A stretch of DNA of 64,000 nt from Capsicum annuum (GCF_002878395.1 NC_061120.1:92849300-92913299), one strand, 5' to 3'. Shown: positions 22,095-33,664, counted from the first letter of the stretch. Made by a program: numbers and translations. Notes: generated by a model not told the origin, from the letters alone.

Positions 22095-24598
22095 AAGAGA
22101 ACTTAGAAAATTTTGTATGTTTGAAGTTTACTCAAGAACCTCTAAAGAAAACTCTTGTAACTCAAGAAAATTGGACTAGACACCATATTGAAAATCCAAA
22201 TCACTATAAAATATTTGTTTTAATTTACTTTTAGTCATTTACTTGGCTTACATTTTGTCTACAAAACTAACCTGCAGGTGCGTCAAGTTGAGCATCGCAA
22301 TATTTAACTAGTGGATTGCGGAATGTTTTCAATTTACATCCTCTCCCTCTATCTTGAGTATCATGAATGACCCCTTATATTTAATACTTGATTTAGTTTA
22401 TTTTATGTGACACATTTTTTATCATACTCTGTGAAAACAATTCTATTTTTATATATTAAATTATAAATTTAATTTTAAATTTTAAAATTCCCTTTGATTT
22501 TATGATTTATTTAAGGGTAATTTTTATTTTTATTTTTTTGGCTAAATAGATCAAGGAAAATGAAATGCATTAAGTAGTAAACTCCATTAAATCACGGAAG
22601 ATGTGGATGACCCACAAAACCGTCCTCTACGACTTTTTTGTAAAAGCATAATGTGGACAAGATGTGCTATTTAATGGATTTGTTTAAGAAAATATCTTAA
22701 GAGAAAGCAGTGAACTAGTGGATGATATGTGTTCTATAATTAAAGAAAATCCTACGGCTTTGCTTTATAGCCATGGAAAATTAGGTAGCATCTTAACACA
22801 TGTAAATATGATGAAGGAGAGAGTATTTAATCCATCGAAGTTGTGGCGAAATGAATTGAATTTCTTTGTTATTAATCAAAGATTTTAAATTTAAATTTTA
22901 ATATATGAAAAAGCTTTTTGATTGAGAGTACTTTTTTTTTTTAAGTAAATCTTATACACATGAATTTAAACTTCCTAACATAAAAATGAAACACCAAATC
23001 ATCAATAAGTGATTTGCTATTGGCCAGGATGAGTTGGCAAGTTTCTCATCACTCATTTTGATTTAAAACACACACATACCCTCCATTTCTCTTTAACAAA
23101 AGTCGTGGTCTTCAAGGCTCCTAATGATTTAGGATGTGTCCTCCTAGAAGATATTTTCTTAGTCATTGCCACTCTTATCACTGTCATGGCCAGCAGTTAG
23201 TTAAAGAAAGTGATCAAAAAGGTCTCCAATTTTTTCCTCATTTGATAGTCTGATATTTATATTAAAATCCAAAAAAACTTGAATTGGTGCTGGGATATTC
23301 CACATTAGGAAATAAAATACTTCCTAATAAAGAAGACTTTGCGTCTAAAAATACTTAAATTTGAGATCTTTAATTAAAAATGATAAAATATTTATCATTT
23401 CACCACAACCCTATTGGTTAAAATGGTCCTTGTATACGTACAAATCTTTGTTTAATATTGGAATGACTCAAGAATATTAGAGGTCATAAATCAAATTTTC
23501 TTAAAAGATCTTAAATTTTTTAAAAAAATTATATTGAGTAAATTGGTTTATATTTTATAATTGTTCTATTCGAATTCTGATGATATATAATAAAAAAAAA
23601 ATAATATGCCATTATGAGATAAATATTGGTTTTTTTAAAAAATAAATTAATGAAAAGATTGTGGAAAGTTAGAAAAATAAAACTTGATTCTAAAAGTTGA
23701 TGCGTTTATATTAAAATAAATTTTTATTATTTCATTTGTTTGATGAAATGCTGGAAAATTTATGGGATTTTTTTTTTTAAATGCAATTTTGATTTATTCA
23801 GTACCTTTTATCCCTTGCATTTAAAGAATTGATATCCACACGATGCACGGATAATGTTAAAATCTTATTTCTAATTGTTTCGAATTGAAATGTCGTGTTT
23901 AGATATGTTAAATAATATTGCCTTTAAAAAGGTTTAAGTATCATATTATTTCTCAATAAAATGTGAAAAAAAAATTCTATTCCCCTTCCCCACCCACGCA
24001 CCTCCCACCCCTACTTCCTCTTATCCCCACCACTATCAATTTTTTTTGAAGAAAAAAAAATTCTAACACCAACCTTCCCCCCCACCCTATGCCTCTACCC
24101 TCACCCACCCATCTTTCCCCACCCCAATATTCCCCATCTCTATACTTTGTACTAATTCAGAATACGTGCATTGCACGTGCATGTCATGACAATATTATTA
24201 ACTTAAATATTATAAGTACATGAAATTTGGTTTTCGAAATTTATATTGAAATCTAACTAATCTGAATTCAAAACATGTGACCAAACATGATATATTCTAA
24301 TGAAGTAATGATTAAAGTGAATAATATAATTGAATATTCTTCCTTTCCTTGCTCCAAACATTAAAATTTTAACTTAAATGCTAAAACAAAATTTAATATA
24401 TAAAAAAGATTTCATATGTTAAAAGTTAGGCAGATTTGAATTTAATTATTCTAACATCTTTTATAATTTACATGAGAAAAGAATAAAGCAAGAATGCAGA
24501 AAAATTATACCAAGAAACATACACTGAATACAAAACACGTGAGACATGATCCATTCATATCTATGAAGAAATATGTAAAATGTAATAAGGTATCAATG
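22095..24598. other. AT-rich intergenic DNA
   Basis: No supported gene or intact mobile element. Notable only are a C-rich, pyrimidine-biased tract at 23979-24140 (runs of CCCAC/CCCCA) and the palindrome ACGTGCATTGCACGT at about 24163, a motif often seen in dispersed plant repeats. Confidence 0.7.
23979..24140. repeat. C-rich low-complexity tract
   Basis: Long run of CCCCACCC/CCTTCCCC units interrupted by a poly-T/poly-A segment near 24037-24060. Confidence 0.8.
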
Positions 24599-25342
24599 TG
24601 TTGGAACCTTGGGGTTGCACCACACAGTGAGGGACCAGGTCCCTCAAAATCAGTCACAGGCAATAAATTAGTAAAACACTAAGGAAGGTAAAACTTTGCT
24701 GAAAATAAAGGAACACATTGAGTTAACGTGGAAACCCCCTTACTCTAGGAAGGAAAAACTAAGGCTTTCCCTCACTAGCTCTCCAAAATCCACTATAATC
24801 AACCTTTTGATTACAGACTTGACTTGAACCTAATTCTAGGTTTCTCTTACTTGTAATAACTCTACTATAAGCCTAGCTCGACAACTCTATCAAGAATCTC
24901 TCAATACGGATTAACTCTAACCAGTATCAAGCTTAGACAACTCCCTATGCACTCTAAAATCAAAAAGAAAAGATTACTCTTATAGTATGAGTAATTCAAT
25001 TACAAACCAATATCTAACTCAAGAACATTTTCACTATCAGCACACAGAAAGACCAAGAACTTGAGCAATGTTGAAATTGAGTTTTTGCCTTTTTCTCTTC
25101 TCACTCTTTTTGAATTTGTAAAAAACACTTGATATAGAAACATCTTTTTCCTTTTATAGTTTAGTGATGATTAGGGTTGAAATGCAATTATACCAGGTGT
25201 CCTAAATAGTACAAGTAGCACCTGCACAGTTTGTTACATAAAAGGACAAAATTGTGTGAACGCGTGCTAGCTGTACTGTACCCTTGAACATTCAGGGACC
25301 TAGTCCCTTATAGTCAGCTGCTCATTATTAAAATAAGATACA
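24599..25342 (-). repeat. 3' LTR of copia element
   Basis: Begins TGTTGGAACCTTGGGGTTGC and ends AAAATAAGATACA on the plus strand. It is the partner of 30245-30990, with many scattered substitutions between them, so the insertion is old. It contains GGGACCAGGTCCC (24631) and GGGACCTAGTCCC (25295). Confidence 0.93.
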
Positions 25343-25361
25343 ATAATTTTCCCCTTTTTGA
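25343..25361 (-). other. polypurine tract of copia element
   Basis: On the minus strand CAAAAAGGGGAAAATTAT precedes the LTR start TGTATCTTATTTT. Position and composition fit a polypurine tract. Confidence 0.75.
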
Positions 25362-26040
25362 TGATGACAAACCAACCATAGAGTTTTGTGCATCAATACA
25401 TATTCATCATATTTAATCAGTGTGATTACCACTACTGAAGATGAATATTCACCCTATCATGCAACACCATGCTTCCATCATCATGCAACTTAGGGACTTG
25501 GTCCCTTGTTGTCAGTTATATCAAAAACTCAATTAATTTACTTTTTCTTGTCATTATGCATCATTATTTCTCCCCCTATCAACATGTCATACGCATATCT
25601 GGTACATACTCATCTGGTACCTTAACACACCTGGTCCTTAACACATGAAGTCAATATTTCCCCTTTTGGCATCATTGAAAAGTAAAAGCAGTAAATCAAG
25701 AGTAATAGTAAGCACAAGTTAGTTAACTCATGGCCACTAGGGCAACACTAACACAAAGAACAACTTTAGAAATAAAGTAGAATCAGATAACGAGCACAAA
25801 AGCAAAAACCCATTCATATTTAACAGTTTTGTTATCATTGCAGTGCAAGATTTTACATTTTCTATTGCATAGAAAAAGACACAAAAGTTGGAGGATTTAA
25901 AAGGCGGAGGATTTTGGGAAAAGGTTTGGAGAAGTAAGACTATCTTAAGCCACTGTAACAGCTCTTTGTTTAACATTCTAATATCTGTATTAAAGCTCAA
26001 AGCCTCATTGGTTAGAATTGTAACTTTTTTCTTGAGTTCA

Positions 26041-26361
26041 TTATTTTCTAACTCCTAAGTTCTGCAAAGTACCTTGGAACCTTCTTTGAAAATTGTTGTG
26101 TACTTGTAATCTCCTAATTTCTACATATTTTGTTTTTTTTTTTCTTTTAGAAGCCCTACTAGGTTTATTATCAGTCATTCTCTTCTTCTTGGGACCAGGT
26201 CCCTCAGAAGTCTGGTATTTTTTAGTAGGATTTCTAGATTTTACTTCGGAGACTTTCGTTTTCAGACTGTCATTTTGTTTCTTAGAATCATCTAAACTTT
26301 TTTTTAGGTTATACGATAGCAGAATTAAATTTTCAGCAACCCAAGGATTACTAGTCATCAC
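26041..26361 (-). CDS. hypothetical basic protein encoded 3' of copia pol
   Basis: A 106-residue open frame between RNase H and the 3' LTR, in the sense direction of the element. Residues 12-45 are rich in Leu, Lys, Asp and Ser and could form a helix. Residues 58-61 (KKKR) and 72-78 (KRKKKTK) are basic clusters resembling nuclear localisation signals. The SEGPGP stretch between them is encoded by a copy of the GGGACCAGGTCCC palindrome. Further short frames lie on the same strand at 26473-26670 and 25737-26000. SIRE-type copia elements can carry an extra ORF at this place, sometimes called env-like. No transmembrane segment or known domain is visible here, so the function is unknown and the frame may be a decay product. 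Confidence 0.35.
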   Translation of the reverse strand: MMTSNPWVAENLILLSYNLKKSLDDSKKQNDSLKTKVSEVKSRNPTKKYQTSEGPGPKKKRMTDNKPSRASKRKKKTKYVEIRRLQVHNNFQRRFQGTLQNLGVRK

Positions 26362-26802
26362 ACTTTCAGAGGGTAGTGTCTTTTCAGTAATAAATCTTCA
26401 TCAGGGAGGTAAGTGAAGAAAGGGTTTAACTTTGAATGGTTAGGATAGTTGAGTTGGGAAGGTTTCATGGAGTTAATGCAAAGATGAGTTTAATTTCAAT
26501 TTGGATAAGACAAATTTTTTGACATGGATAGAGAAGATGCGGTCTTTTTTAATAAAACAAAAAGGAAAACATGCACATTCATAAGATATGGGACCAAGTC
26601 CCTCTCTTTCTTTGAGTGAATTCTCAAGTTTGTGCTTTACCAAAGATATCTGTTTCCTAATCATAGCCAATTTTTGTGGAGAAACACTGAATTATATGAT
26701 AGGTCGGGTCATTTTAATCAGACCTAGCTTCAACCAATTCTTCACAAATTATTCCTTGTGAAGTGCTTTAGTAAAGATATCTGCTATCTGATCCTCAGTC
26801 TT

Positions 26803-27078
26803 TTAAAACTTCACACAGATAGCCTCTTTCTCAACATTGTCTCTTAGAAAGTGATGTCTTACATCAACATGCTTAGTCCTCTTATGTTGCATTGGATTCT
26901 TGGCCATATTTAGAGCAATAGTGTAATCATAGTCGACATCAGCATATCCTACCAAGTCAAAACTGTCTCCTGATGGATAATATAGGACTAGGTCCTCTGT
27001 TTCCTTCAAATACATAAGAATTCCTTTTGTAGTTTTCAAATGAGACTCTTTTAGGTAGGCTTGAAATCTGGCATACAT
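26803..27078 (-). pseudogene. copia RNase H with internal deletion
   Basis: A 91-residue frame that starts in the RT-RNaseH linker (LKTTKGILMYLKETEDLVLYY) and reads GYADVDYDYT. It then jumps straight to IALNMAKNPMQHKRTKHVD and VRHHFLRDNVEK, the end of copia RNase H. About 90 residues normally lie between these blocks, including the SAEAEY catalytic region and the CDN site. They are missing, so the domain is catalytically dead by deletion. The deletion joint is near the DYT-IAL boundary, about 26925-26932. Confidence 0.9.
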
Positions 27079-27269
27079 TTCTACACTAAATATAATGACT
27101 ATCCTGTTGCAGTGTGGTACAGTAAGGATCCAATCATCCCTCTATACATTGTATTATTTACTGAAGGACCTGGTTTATCATTATCTATTTTTAGTTGGTT
27201 CCAATTGGAGTATCAATTGGCTTGGCATATCCCATGTTATATTTCTTTAGTATCTCATTAATGTACTTA

Positions 27270-27814
27270 TCTAGACAAATCATTGTCCCTTGAGAAGTTT
27301 GTTTAATCTGTAGCCCTAGAAATAAGCTCAACTCACCTATCATACTTATTTCAAATTCACTCCCTATTAGCTTTGCAAACTTTTCACATACGGATTCAGA
27401 AGTAGATCCACAGATTATGTCAACAACATATATCTGAACAATCAGTAAGCTGCTACCTTTGGTCTTTAAGAATAGATTATTATGTATTTTTCCTCTTTTG
27501 AAGCCATTTTCCAGGAGAAACTTTTAGAGTCTCTCATACCAGGCCCTTGGTTCTTGCTTCAAATCATAAAGAGCTTTGTCCAATTTAAGCACATAATAAG
27601 TAAAATCTATATCTTCAAAACCTGGCGGTTGTTTGACATAGACTTCTTCCTTTAGATTTCTATTCAGAAAGGCACTTTTGACATTCATTTGACACAGTTT
27701 GAATCCAATATATGTAACAAATGCAATAAGAATTTTGATTGCCTCTATTCTTGCTATAGTGGCAAAAGTCTCATTATAGTCAATCTCTTCTTCCTGGTAA
27801 TAACCTTGAACCAC
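27270..27814 (-). pseudogene. copia reverse transcriptase, catalytic residues lost
   Basis: The frame 27814-27524 begins MVQGYYQEEEIDYNETFATI and carries FKLCQMNVKSAFLN and EEVYVKQPPGFE. The usual motif is (M)DVKSAFLN; the catalytic Asp is Asn here. In the following frame, at 27420-27431, the active-site box reads YVVD in place of YVDD, so a second catalytic Asp is Val. Sequence continues with IGELSLFLGLQIKQ and DKYINEILKKYNM, the RT thumb region. A frameshift near 27520 separates the pieces. This copy cannot polymerise DNA. Confidence 0.92.
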
Positions 27815-28369
27815 CAGCCTTGCTTTATTTTTGTTAATAGTTCCATTCTTGTCTTGCTTATTTCTATAGACTCATTTAGTCCCAATAATTATTTTGTCAA
27901 CAAGTCTGGGGACCAGATGCTAGACTTTGCTTTTTTCAAATTGTTGGAGTTCTTCCTGCATTGCATTGATCCAGTCAGCATCTTTCAGAGCTTCTTTCAC
28001 ATTCTTAGGCTCAATTTGTAATAAAAAGGTTGAATATACCATAATATTTTTAGCTTGAGCTTTTGTTTGAACTCATGTTTCCAAAGATGTAGTCAGATTC
28101 TCAAGTGGATAAGAGGATTTGTGACTCCAATTTTACCTTCTAAGATTGATTCCACTGGGACCAGGTCCCTGTGCATTCTGACTGTTTCTTCTAGTTGTTT
28201 TTCTATTAGAGGTAGGTCTGTAACTGAGGTACTGGATCACCATCACTTTCATCATTCTCATTTGCATCATTTATCCCTTGATCATCATCTTCAACAATAT
28301 CATCCCTTTGAACAAGAATGAGTTCTTCAACTTTTGAATCTTCACCATCTACTGAGTTCATTTGTTTTC

Positions 28370-29194
28370 CTCACTCATCAAAGATAACATGAACACTTTC
28401 TTTAACACATTGAGTTTTTTTATTGAAAACTCTGTAAGCCTTTCTTGTTGAGGAATATCCTACAAACATTGCTTCATCACTCTTGGAGTTAAATTTTCCT
28501 AATTCTTTCTTGCCAATGTTCAACCCAAATCACTTGCACTCGAACCGTCTGAAGTAGTCTAGCTTAGGCTTTCTATCGAATATCAGCTTGTATGGAGTCT
28601 TATTCAGAAGTGATCTAATCAAGTACCTATTAGTCACATAGCAAGCAGTATTTATTGCTTTAACCCAATAACTCTTTGGAAGATAACTGTCAATTAACAT
28701 GGTTCTAGCAATCTCTATGAGTGTTCTATTATTTTTTTCAACAACTCTATTTTACTGTGGAGTTCTAGGAGCATAGAAGTTTTCACTTATTCCAAGCTCA
28801 GCAAATTCTTCAACTTGAGAGTTATCAAATTGTTTTATGATCAGATCTGAATTCAATAATTTTGTAATTCAGTTTTATTTGAATTTGCTTGGCAAAAGCT
28901 ACCAGGACCTATATGTTTCATCTTGGTTCTTATAAATATTATCCAGGTGAACCTGGAGTAGTCATCAAAATTAATCAATACATATTTCTTCCCTTCTCTA
29001 ATTTGGACTCTAATGGGTCCATATAAATCCATATGCAGAATCTCAAGGAGCCTGGAAGTGCTCACCCGCTTCTTCAATTTGAATAAAGATCTGGTCTGTT
29101 TACCTTTAACACAGTCATCACATACTTTGTTGTCTAAAAATTTCAGCCTTGGCATGCCATGGACCAGGTCCTTTGAAATCAACTTGTTCAGCAA
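28370..29194 (-). pseudogene. copia integrase, interrupted
   Basis: The frame 29194-28853 contains CDDCVKGKQTRSLFKLKK (end of the zinc-binding GAG-pre-integrase region), then LLEILHMDLYGPIRV with the first catalytic Asp. The core continues as YVLINFDDYSRFTWIIFI. The sequence down to about 28370 continues the integrase in other frames, with interruptions. Beyond it lies an acidic linker before RT. The protein would insert element DNA into the genome; the frame is broken. Confidence 0.9.
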
Positions 29195-29295
29195 GGAGGA
29201 ACTTACATGTCCCAGCCTTCTGTGCTATAAGCCAACATCTTCACTTTGCACACTTAAGCAAGTTAATTTCCCATCTATCACAAACTCCAAATCAG

Positions 29296-29620
29296 CTACA
29301 TACATATTTTGACCCTTTTGACTTTGAGAATAATTCTTTCAGATTTCGTGCTTGATATAGTACATCCATCAGATGAGAATCTTACCTCATTTCCTTTGTC
29401 ATAGATTTGATATATAATTAGAAGACTGTACTTAAGGCCATTTACATAATACACATCTTCTATTACATAATGAGGTGAATTTTCAATTCTTCCAACACCT
29501 TGGATATACACCATTTTACCATTTTAAAAAGACACACCTCCTCGTTGAAGTGTCTTGAGGGAGAATAAACAATCTATCATTTCAGTCATGTGTCTTGAAC
29601 AACCACTGTTCATAAACCAA
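29296..29620 (-). pseudogene. copia protease and pre-integrase region
   Basis: On the minus strand the text reads WFMNSGCSRHMTEM with the active-site triplet at 29599-29610. Copia proteases have DSGC(S)RHMTG; the catalytic Asp is Asn here (GAT/GAC to AAC). A stop follows the segment RGGVSF. The next frame (29514-29296) starts MVYIQGVGRIENSPHYVIED and continues VYYVNGLKYSLL and IYDKGNEVRFSSDGC, typical of the region between protease and integrase. Confidence 0.88.
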
Positions 29621-29721
29621 TTTTGGCTACAATTCCCTTTTCTACCCCATTTTCTTCTTTATCTTCAGTAGTTGTCATAGGGAAAACAAGGAATTAGAGG
29701 TGATTTCCTTATCATCCCTTT

Positions 29722-30190
29722 TCAGCATGAAACAATCTCATACTCTTTATCTTTCTCAGATTTACTGAAAGAGTCTTCCCATGTAGCCAATGCTTTCTTC
29801 ACAATATAGCCAGTTGCATCCTTTCTTCTTGACTTTCCATAATTTTGATCCTTCTTTAGCATTGGGCAGTTCCTATTGAAATCTTCAGAACAACCACCTT
29901 TGTGACAAACTTCAATTTTGCCATCCCTTTTTTTAAGTTGACCACTTTTCTTCATTGCTCTAACAATCCTTATTTCCAGAAGGGCAATATCAGTGTCTTC
30001 CTCATTAAGTATACTAAAGTCTTCAATGTCAATGATCTCCCCCTTTTTGTTTTCTTCCTCACCACCCCTTGCCCAGTGATGTCAGTTGCTTTGCCTTCCC
30101 AGGATTTTGGAATAACTATGCCAATTATTATCACTTTCTTGTATGAGGGAACCTTTTCTCCCTTTTCAGATTAAGTGAAGCAGCCATGAT
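29722..30190 (-). pseudogene. copia gag remnant with degenerate zinc knuckle
   Basis: A possible start ATG lies near 30187 (MAASLNLKREKRFPHTRK, then stops). After broken sequence, the frame 29955-29722 contains CHKGGCSEDFNRNCPMLKK, a CCHC knuckle in which the second Cys and the His positions are lost. It ends with an acidic/serine tail. Only about 0.45 kb separates the start from the end of the knuckle region, whereas copia gag of this type is usually much longer, so most of the capsid domain is deleted. Confidence 0.85.
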
Positions 30191-30228
30191 TGCTATAACA
30201 CTCTAAGTGTGAACCTTTTAGAGTGAAC

Positions 30229-30244
30229 CAACTCTAATACCAAT
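30229..30244 (-). other. primer-binding site of copia element
   Basis: The minus strand reads TTGGTATTAGAGTTGG just after the 5' LTR, close to the tRNA-iMet site TGGTATCAGAGC with substitutions. Confidence 0.8.
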
Positions 30245-30990
30245 TGTTGAAACCTTGGGGTTGCATCACACAGTGAAGGACCATGTCCCTCAAAATTAGT
30301 TGCAGGCAATAAATTAATAAAGCACTAAAGAAGGTAAAACTTTGTTGAAAGTAAGGGAACACACTAATTTAATGTGGAAACCCCGTTACTCCAGGAAGGA
30401 AAAATCACGGCTTGCCCTCATAAGCTCTCCAAAATCCACTATAATCAACCTCTTGATTACATACTTGACTTGAACCTAACTCTAGATTCCTTCTACTTGT
30501 AATAATTCTACTACAAGCCTAGCTTGACAACTTTATCAAGACTCTCTCAACACTGATTAACTCTAACCAGTATCAAGCTTAGACAACTCTACCTAAGCAC
30601 TCTCAAAGCAAAAAGAAAAGATTATTCTTATAGTATGAGGAATTCAATTACAAACCAATATCTATCTCAAGAACGTTTTCACTATTAGCACACACAAAAA
30701 CTAAGAACTTGAGCAATGTTGAAATTGAATTTTTGCCTTTTTCTCTTCTAACTCTTTCTGAATTTGCAAAAATCACTTGATAGAGAAGGATCTTTTTCCT
30801 TTTATAGTTGAGTGATTATTAAGGTTGAAATGCAATTAGACCAGATGTCCCAAATAGTACAAGCATCACCTGCACAGCTTGTTACACAAGAGGACAAAAT
30901 TGTGCACATGCGTGTTAGCTGTACTGTAGCCTTGAACATCCAGAGACTTGGTCCCTTGTAGTCAGTTGCTCATCATCAAAATAAGATACA
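30245..30990 (-). repeat. 5' LTR of copia element
   Basis: Begins TGTTGAAACCTTGGGGTTGC and ends AATAAGATACA on the plus strand. It repeats 24599-25342, with substitutions seen in every line of the alignment. Confidence 0.93.
30798..30808 (-). promoter_or_regulatory. TATA box of the copia LTR
   Basis: The minus strand reads AACTATAAAAGG. The same sequence is conserved in the other LTR at about 25150-25160, in the right position for the LTR promoter. Confidence 0.6.
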
Positions 30991-30998
30991 AAACAATG

Positions 30999-31578
30999 TT
31001 ATCCTAAAATAACACCACTCCATGTAAGTAAAAATTCAATGTGTGCATTGGGGTTTCTCCACTTTCTTCTATTAATTTTCTTGATTACTGAATCTGGTCA
31101 TGATATACTTATGATCTGGTGTACATTGATAGTTTATGTAGTCTCTCCATATTCATGATTCTTGAGAACACAAATTTATTCTAATATATTTACAACACAC
31201 CTTTTAATTTTTCTAATTTCTTATCACAAAAAATAGGAAGAAACTTAAATCCCTCTTATACACAAGTCACAAGAAAGGTACGTAAACAGTTATAATCAAA
31301 TAAATTTTTAGATAGAAAAAAAGTAATCGAATCAACAACAATCATTGTTATAATATTGTTGCCTAAAAATCACGTGAAAACTATCAATACCTATGAAAGG
31401 AATAAAACTTACGACAACATAAAAGAGAATTACCATTCTCATAATATAAACCTTGATTTTTCTGGGCTAAATAAGCCTTTAATCTTTTCATCTAACAAAA
31501 CAAGCATAAAAATTTTTAGATCAAAGATCTTTAAAATCTCTAGGAATCTTTTTGACTCCAAATTCTCGTTCTATAGTC
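30999..31578. other. intergenic DNA
   Basis: AT-rich sequence. Open frames here are short and have no recognisable motif. I see no gene or repeat with clear ends. Confidence 0.6.
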
Positions 31579-31882
31579 AGTGATAGATTCAGAGTTTTTA
31601 GCATAGATTTTGCGTTTCAAAATTATTTTAGTATATCCTATAGTAGGGAACTAAAAAAAATTAATCAACTGCATGCATCAGCGAGGATCAAACCTACGAA
31701 GTGGGTTCGTTACTTGCAACCAAAGTTTGGCAACCCAATACCAATGGGTTACCTAATATCTTTGATTCAGGTGGTTCAAAATTAATAAATGTACAAATAT
31801 ATAGATTTTCACTCTATATATATGTAATTTTTTACCAAGGGGGTCCAGGTGAACCCCCTGACAGCCACGTAGGTTCGCCACT
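31579..31882. mobile_element. short interspersed element, MITE-like
   Basis: Starts AGTGATAGATTCAGAG and ends CACGTAGGTTCGCCACT, whose reverse complement (AGTGGCGAACCTACG) resembles the start. It shows the same design as elements at 38615-38796 and 41383-41608. Flanking duplications are not clean. Confidence 0.55.
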
Positions 31883-32373
31883 TTATGTAGTAACCCTTTA
31901 ATGGATGACTTTAAAACTACAAATCACGATATATATACTATAAAACTTGGAGTCTAAAAGATGATATAACTTTTATTTAAACAATGATAAAGAAAAACGA
32001 AAGAACTTAACCTTCGATTTTTCTAACTACTTTATTCAACAACAACGTATTTGTTTCTTCTAATTTTTCGATTAGAATCTTCAGCTGTAAGAGAAAACAA
32101 AAGAAATTATCAAAAGGGAGAATGAATTGTCAATTATTGCGTATAAATATTTTATATATAATCTTAAAAGTTATCAACGAAAGAAAAAAGTCGAAAGGAT
32201 GATGATAATAAATACAAGAAGATGATTCAAATCAAATTAAATTCAAAATAAATAGAAATATAGAGGTAAAAGTAGCGTATGTTACTTAAATAACATTGTA
32301 GAAGTTTTATTTATATAAAATAAAACTCTAATTAGTTTAAAAGTTTGAAATTTTATAATGAGTAAAGCATCTA

Positions 32374-32673
32374 GTACCCCCGCACTATGACCAAATTTGC
32401 TACGACACACTCCAACTTCACGAGGTCCTATTGCCCCCCCTTTTGAACTAAATTTTAGCGTATCTTTGTAAATCTTTTTAGCTGACGTGGAACCTTTTGT
32501 CAATCCTTTTAAATGATATGACACCTTTGAGGTGAGATTCATTTTATGTAATAAAGGTGTCACGTCAATACAAAAAAGATGATCAAAATACGCTAAAATT
32601 GAGTTCAGGGGATAATAGGACCCTTATTAAGTTGGAGTGTGTCATAGCAACTTTGACCATAGTTCGGAGGTGT
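32374..32673. mobile_element. long-hairpin MITE (foldback-like)
   Basis: The left arm (32374-32463) and right arm (32588-32673) are inverted copies. The left has TATGACCAAATTTGCTACGA and CACACTCCAACTT. The right, reverse-complemented, reads TATGGTCAAAGTTGCTATGA and CACACTCCAACTT, with matching CTAAATTTTAGCG/CTCAATTTTAGCG further in. The pairing extends inward through GACGTGGAACCTTT and AAAGGTGTCACGTC, so almost the whole 300 bp could fold into one hairpin. No coding capacity. Target duplications were not identified, so the superfamily is open. Confidence 0.8.
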
Positions 32674-33664
32674 ATTGATTTCTTATCTCTTTTATAATTA
32701 TTTTACCTAAATCAAATTACCCAAAAAAGTCTGAGCTTTTAGCTCTTTTGAAATAATAACGTGCACTTATTAGTTATTTGTATTCTCTACCCTTTTCTTT
32801 TCCCTTAATATTAGAAATCTCATTTTGACGAAAACTTGGAGAATAAAAAATTGCCGAATGATTCATAATTTTCCTTCCTTATATTAATTCTTAAGAAATA
32901 AAATTGTTATTGAATGCTGCTACTATTTTTTAATTTTGATGAAAATACATTTTTTTTTCTTCTTATCATATATTTTAGGACTCCTTTTTTATATACACAA
33001 GGAAAAAGAAAACTTACCAACGTTAATTCTCCATACATTTTTGTCAAACTAATTTTAGGATTCCTTAATTTAAATATATAATTGAAAGAAATAAGTAAAA
33101 AGATAATTTTATCTGCGGAAATTTTTACTAAGAGATAAAAAGTTGAAATTACTTTTTTAAGAGTCTTCACATTTTTAATATACTATAGGTAGGTGTAGAT
33201 GTAGATAAATGTATTGTATCAACCTTTGTCTCCATTAAAAAAAGAAGTATATCTGAACAAAATACAACTATGAAGAAAAATATGATTCAAAAGTATAACA
33301 ATGAAGATAGATATTACCAAAAATTATAAAGAAGGATAAATATGAATAATTATGATTTTTTTCTCCTTAAGTATCATCTTACTAATGCAACATAATGTAA
33401 GTTCTTGAAAGAAAGTTCTTGAAATTGGTGAAGTCCTCCAACTTTGTGGTTAGAGACAGAGCTAGGTGGGAAAACAGGGGGTTCAAATATTTCATCATAA
33501 AATTATATTATCTATGTGTGATAAAAATTTAAATTATGCATATATCTTATAATGCCTTCTTAACATAACTTAGAACCTTAGTTAAGAGATTTAATTTTTT
33601 TCCAAGGCCGTGGATTTAGTTCTTGTTCATTGAGATGTTTATTTTTAGTTTTAGCTTTGACATT

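Larger units (their letters stand above)
24599..30990 (-). mobile_element. Ty1/copia retrotransposon (SIRE/Maximus-like), internally deleted
   Basis: Minus-strand element with LTRs 24599-25342 and 30245-30990, primer-binding site beside the right LTR and polypurine tract beside the left LTR. Order on the minus strand is gag remnant, protease, integrase, RT, RNase H, then about 1.4 kb of extra sequence; integrase before RT defines copia. CAATG occurs at 24594-24598 directly outside the left LTR and at 30994-30998, three bases outside the right LTR, so the duplication is nearly but not perfectly placed. The protein sequence style and the extra 3' region suggest the SIRE/Maximus lineage, which is inference. 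Several catalytic residues are lost. Confidence 0.93.

Noticed and set aside
23092..23200. A possible exon reading KVVVFKAPNDLGCVLLED
   Set aside because: Open only for about 33 codons, no splice context and no recognised family.
26093..30174. Many plus-strand ORFs across the copia element (for example 26093-26416, 27689-28021, 29013-29312)
   Set aside because: They are antisense shadows of the minus-strand gag-pol and contain no domains of their own.
32282..32563. 93-residue minus-strand ORF
   Set aside because: It overlaps the hairpin MITE and is explained by inverted-repeat sequence.
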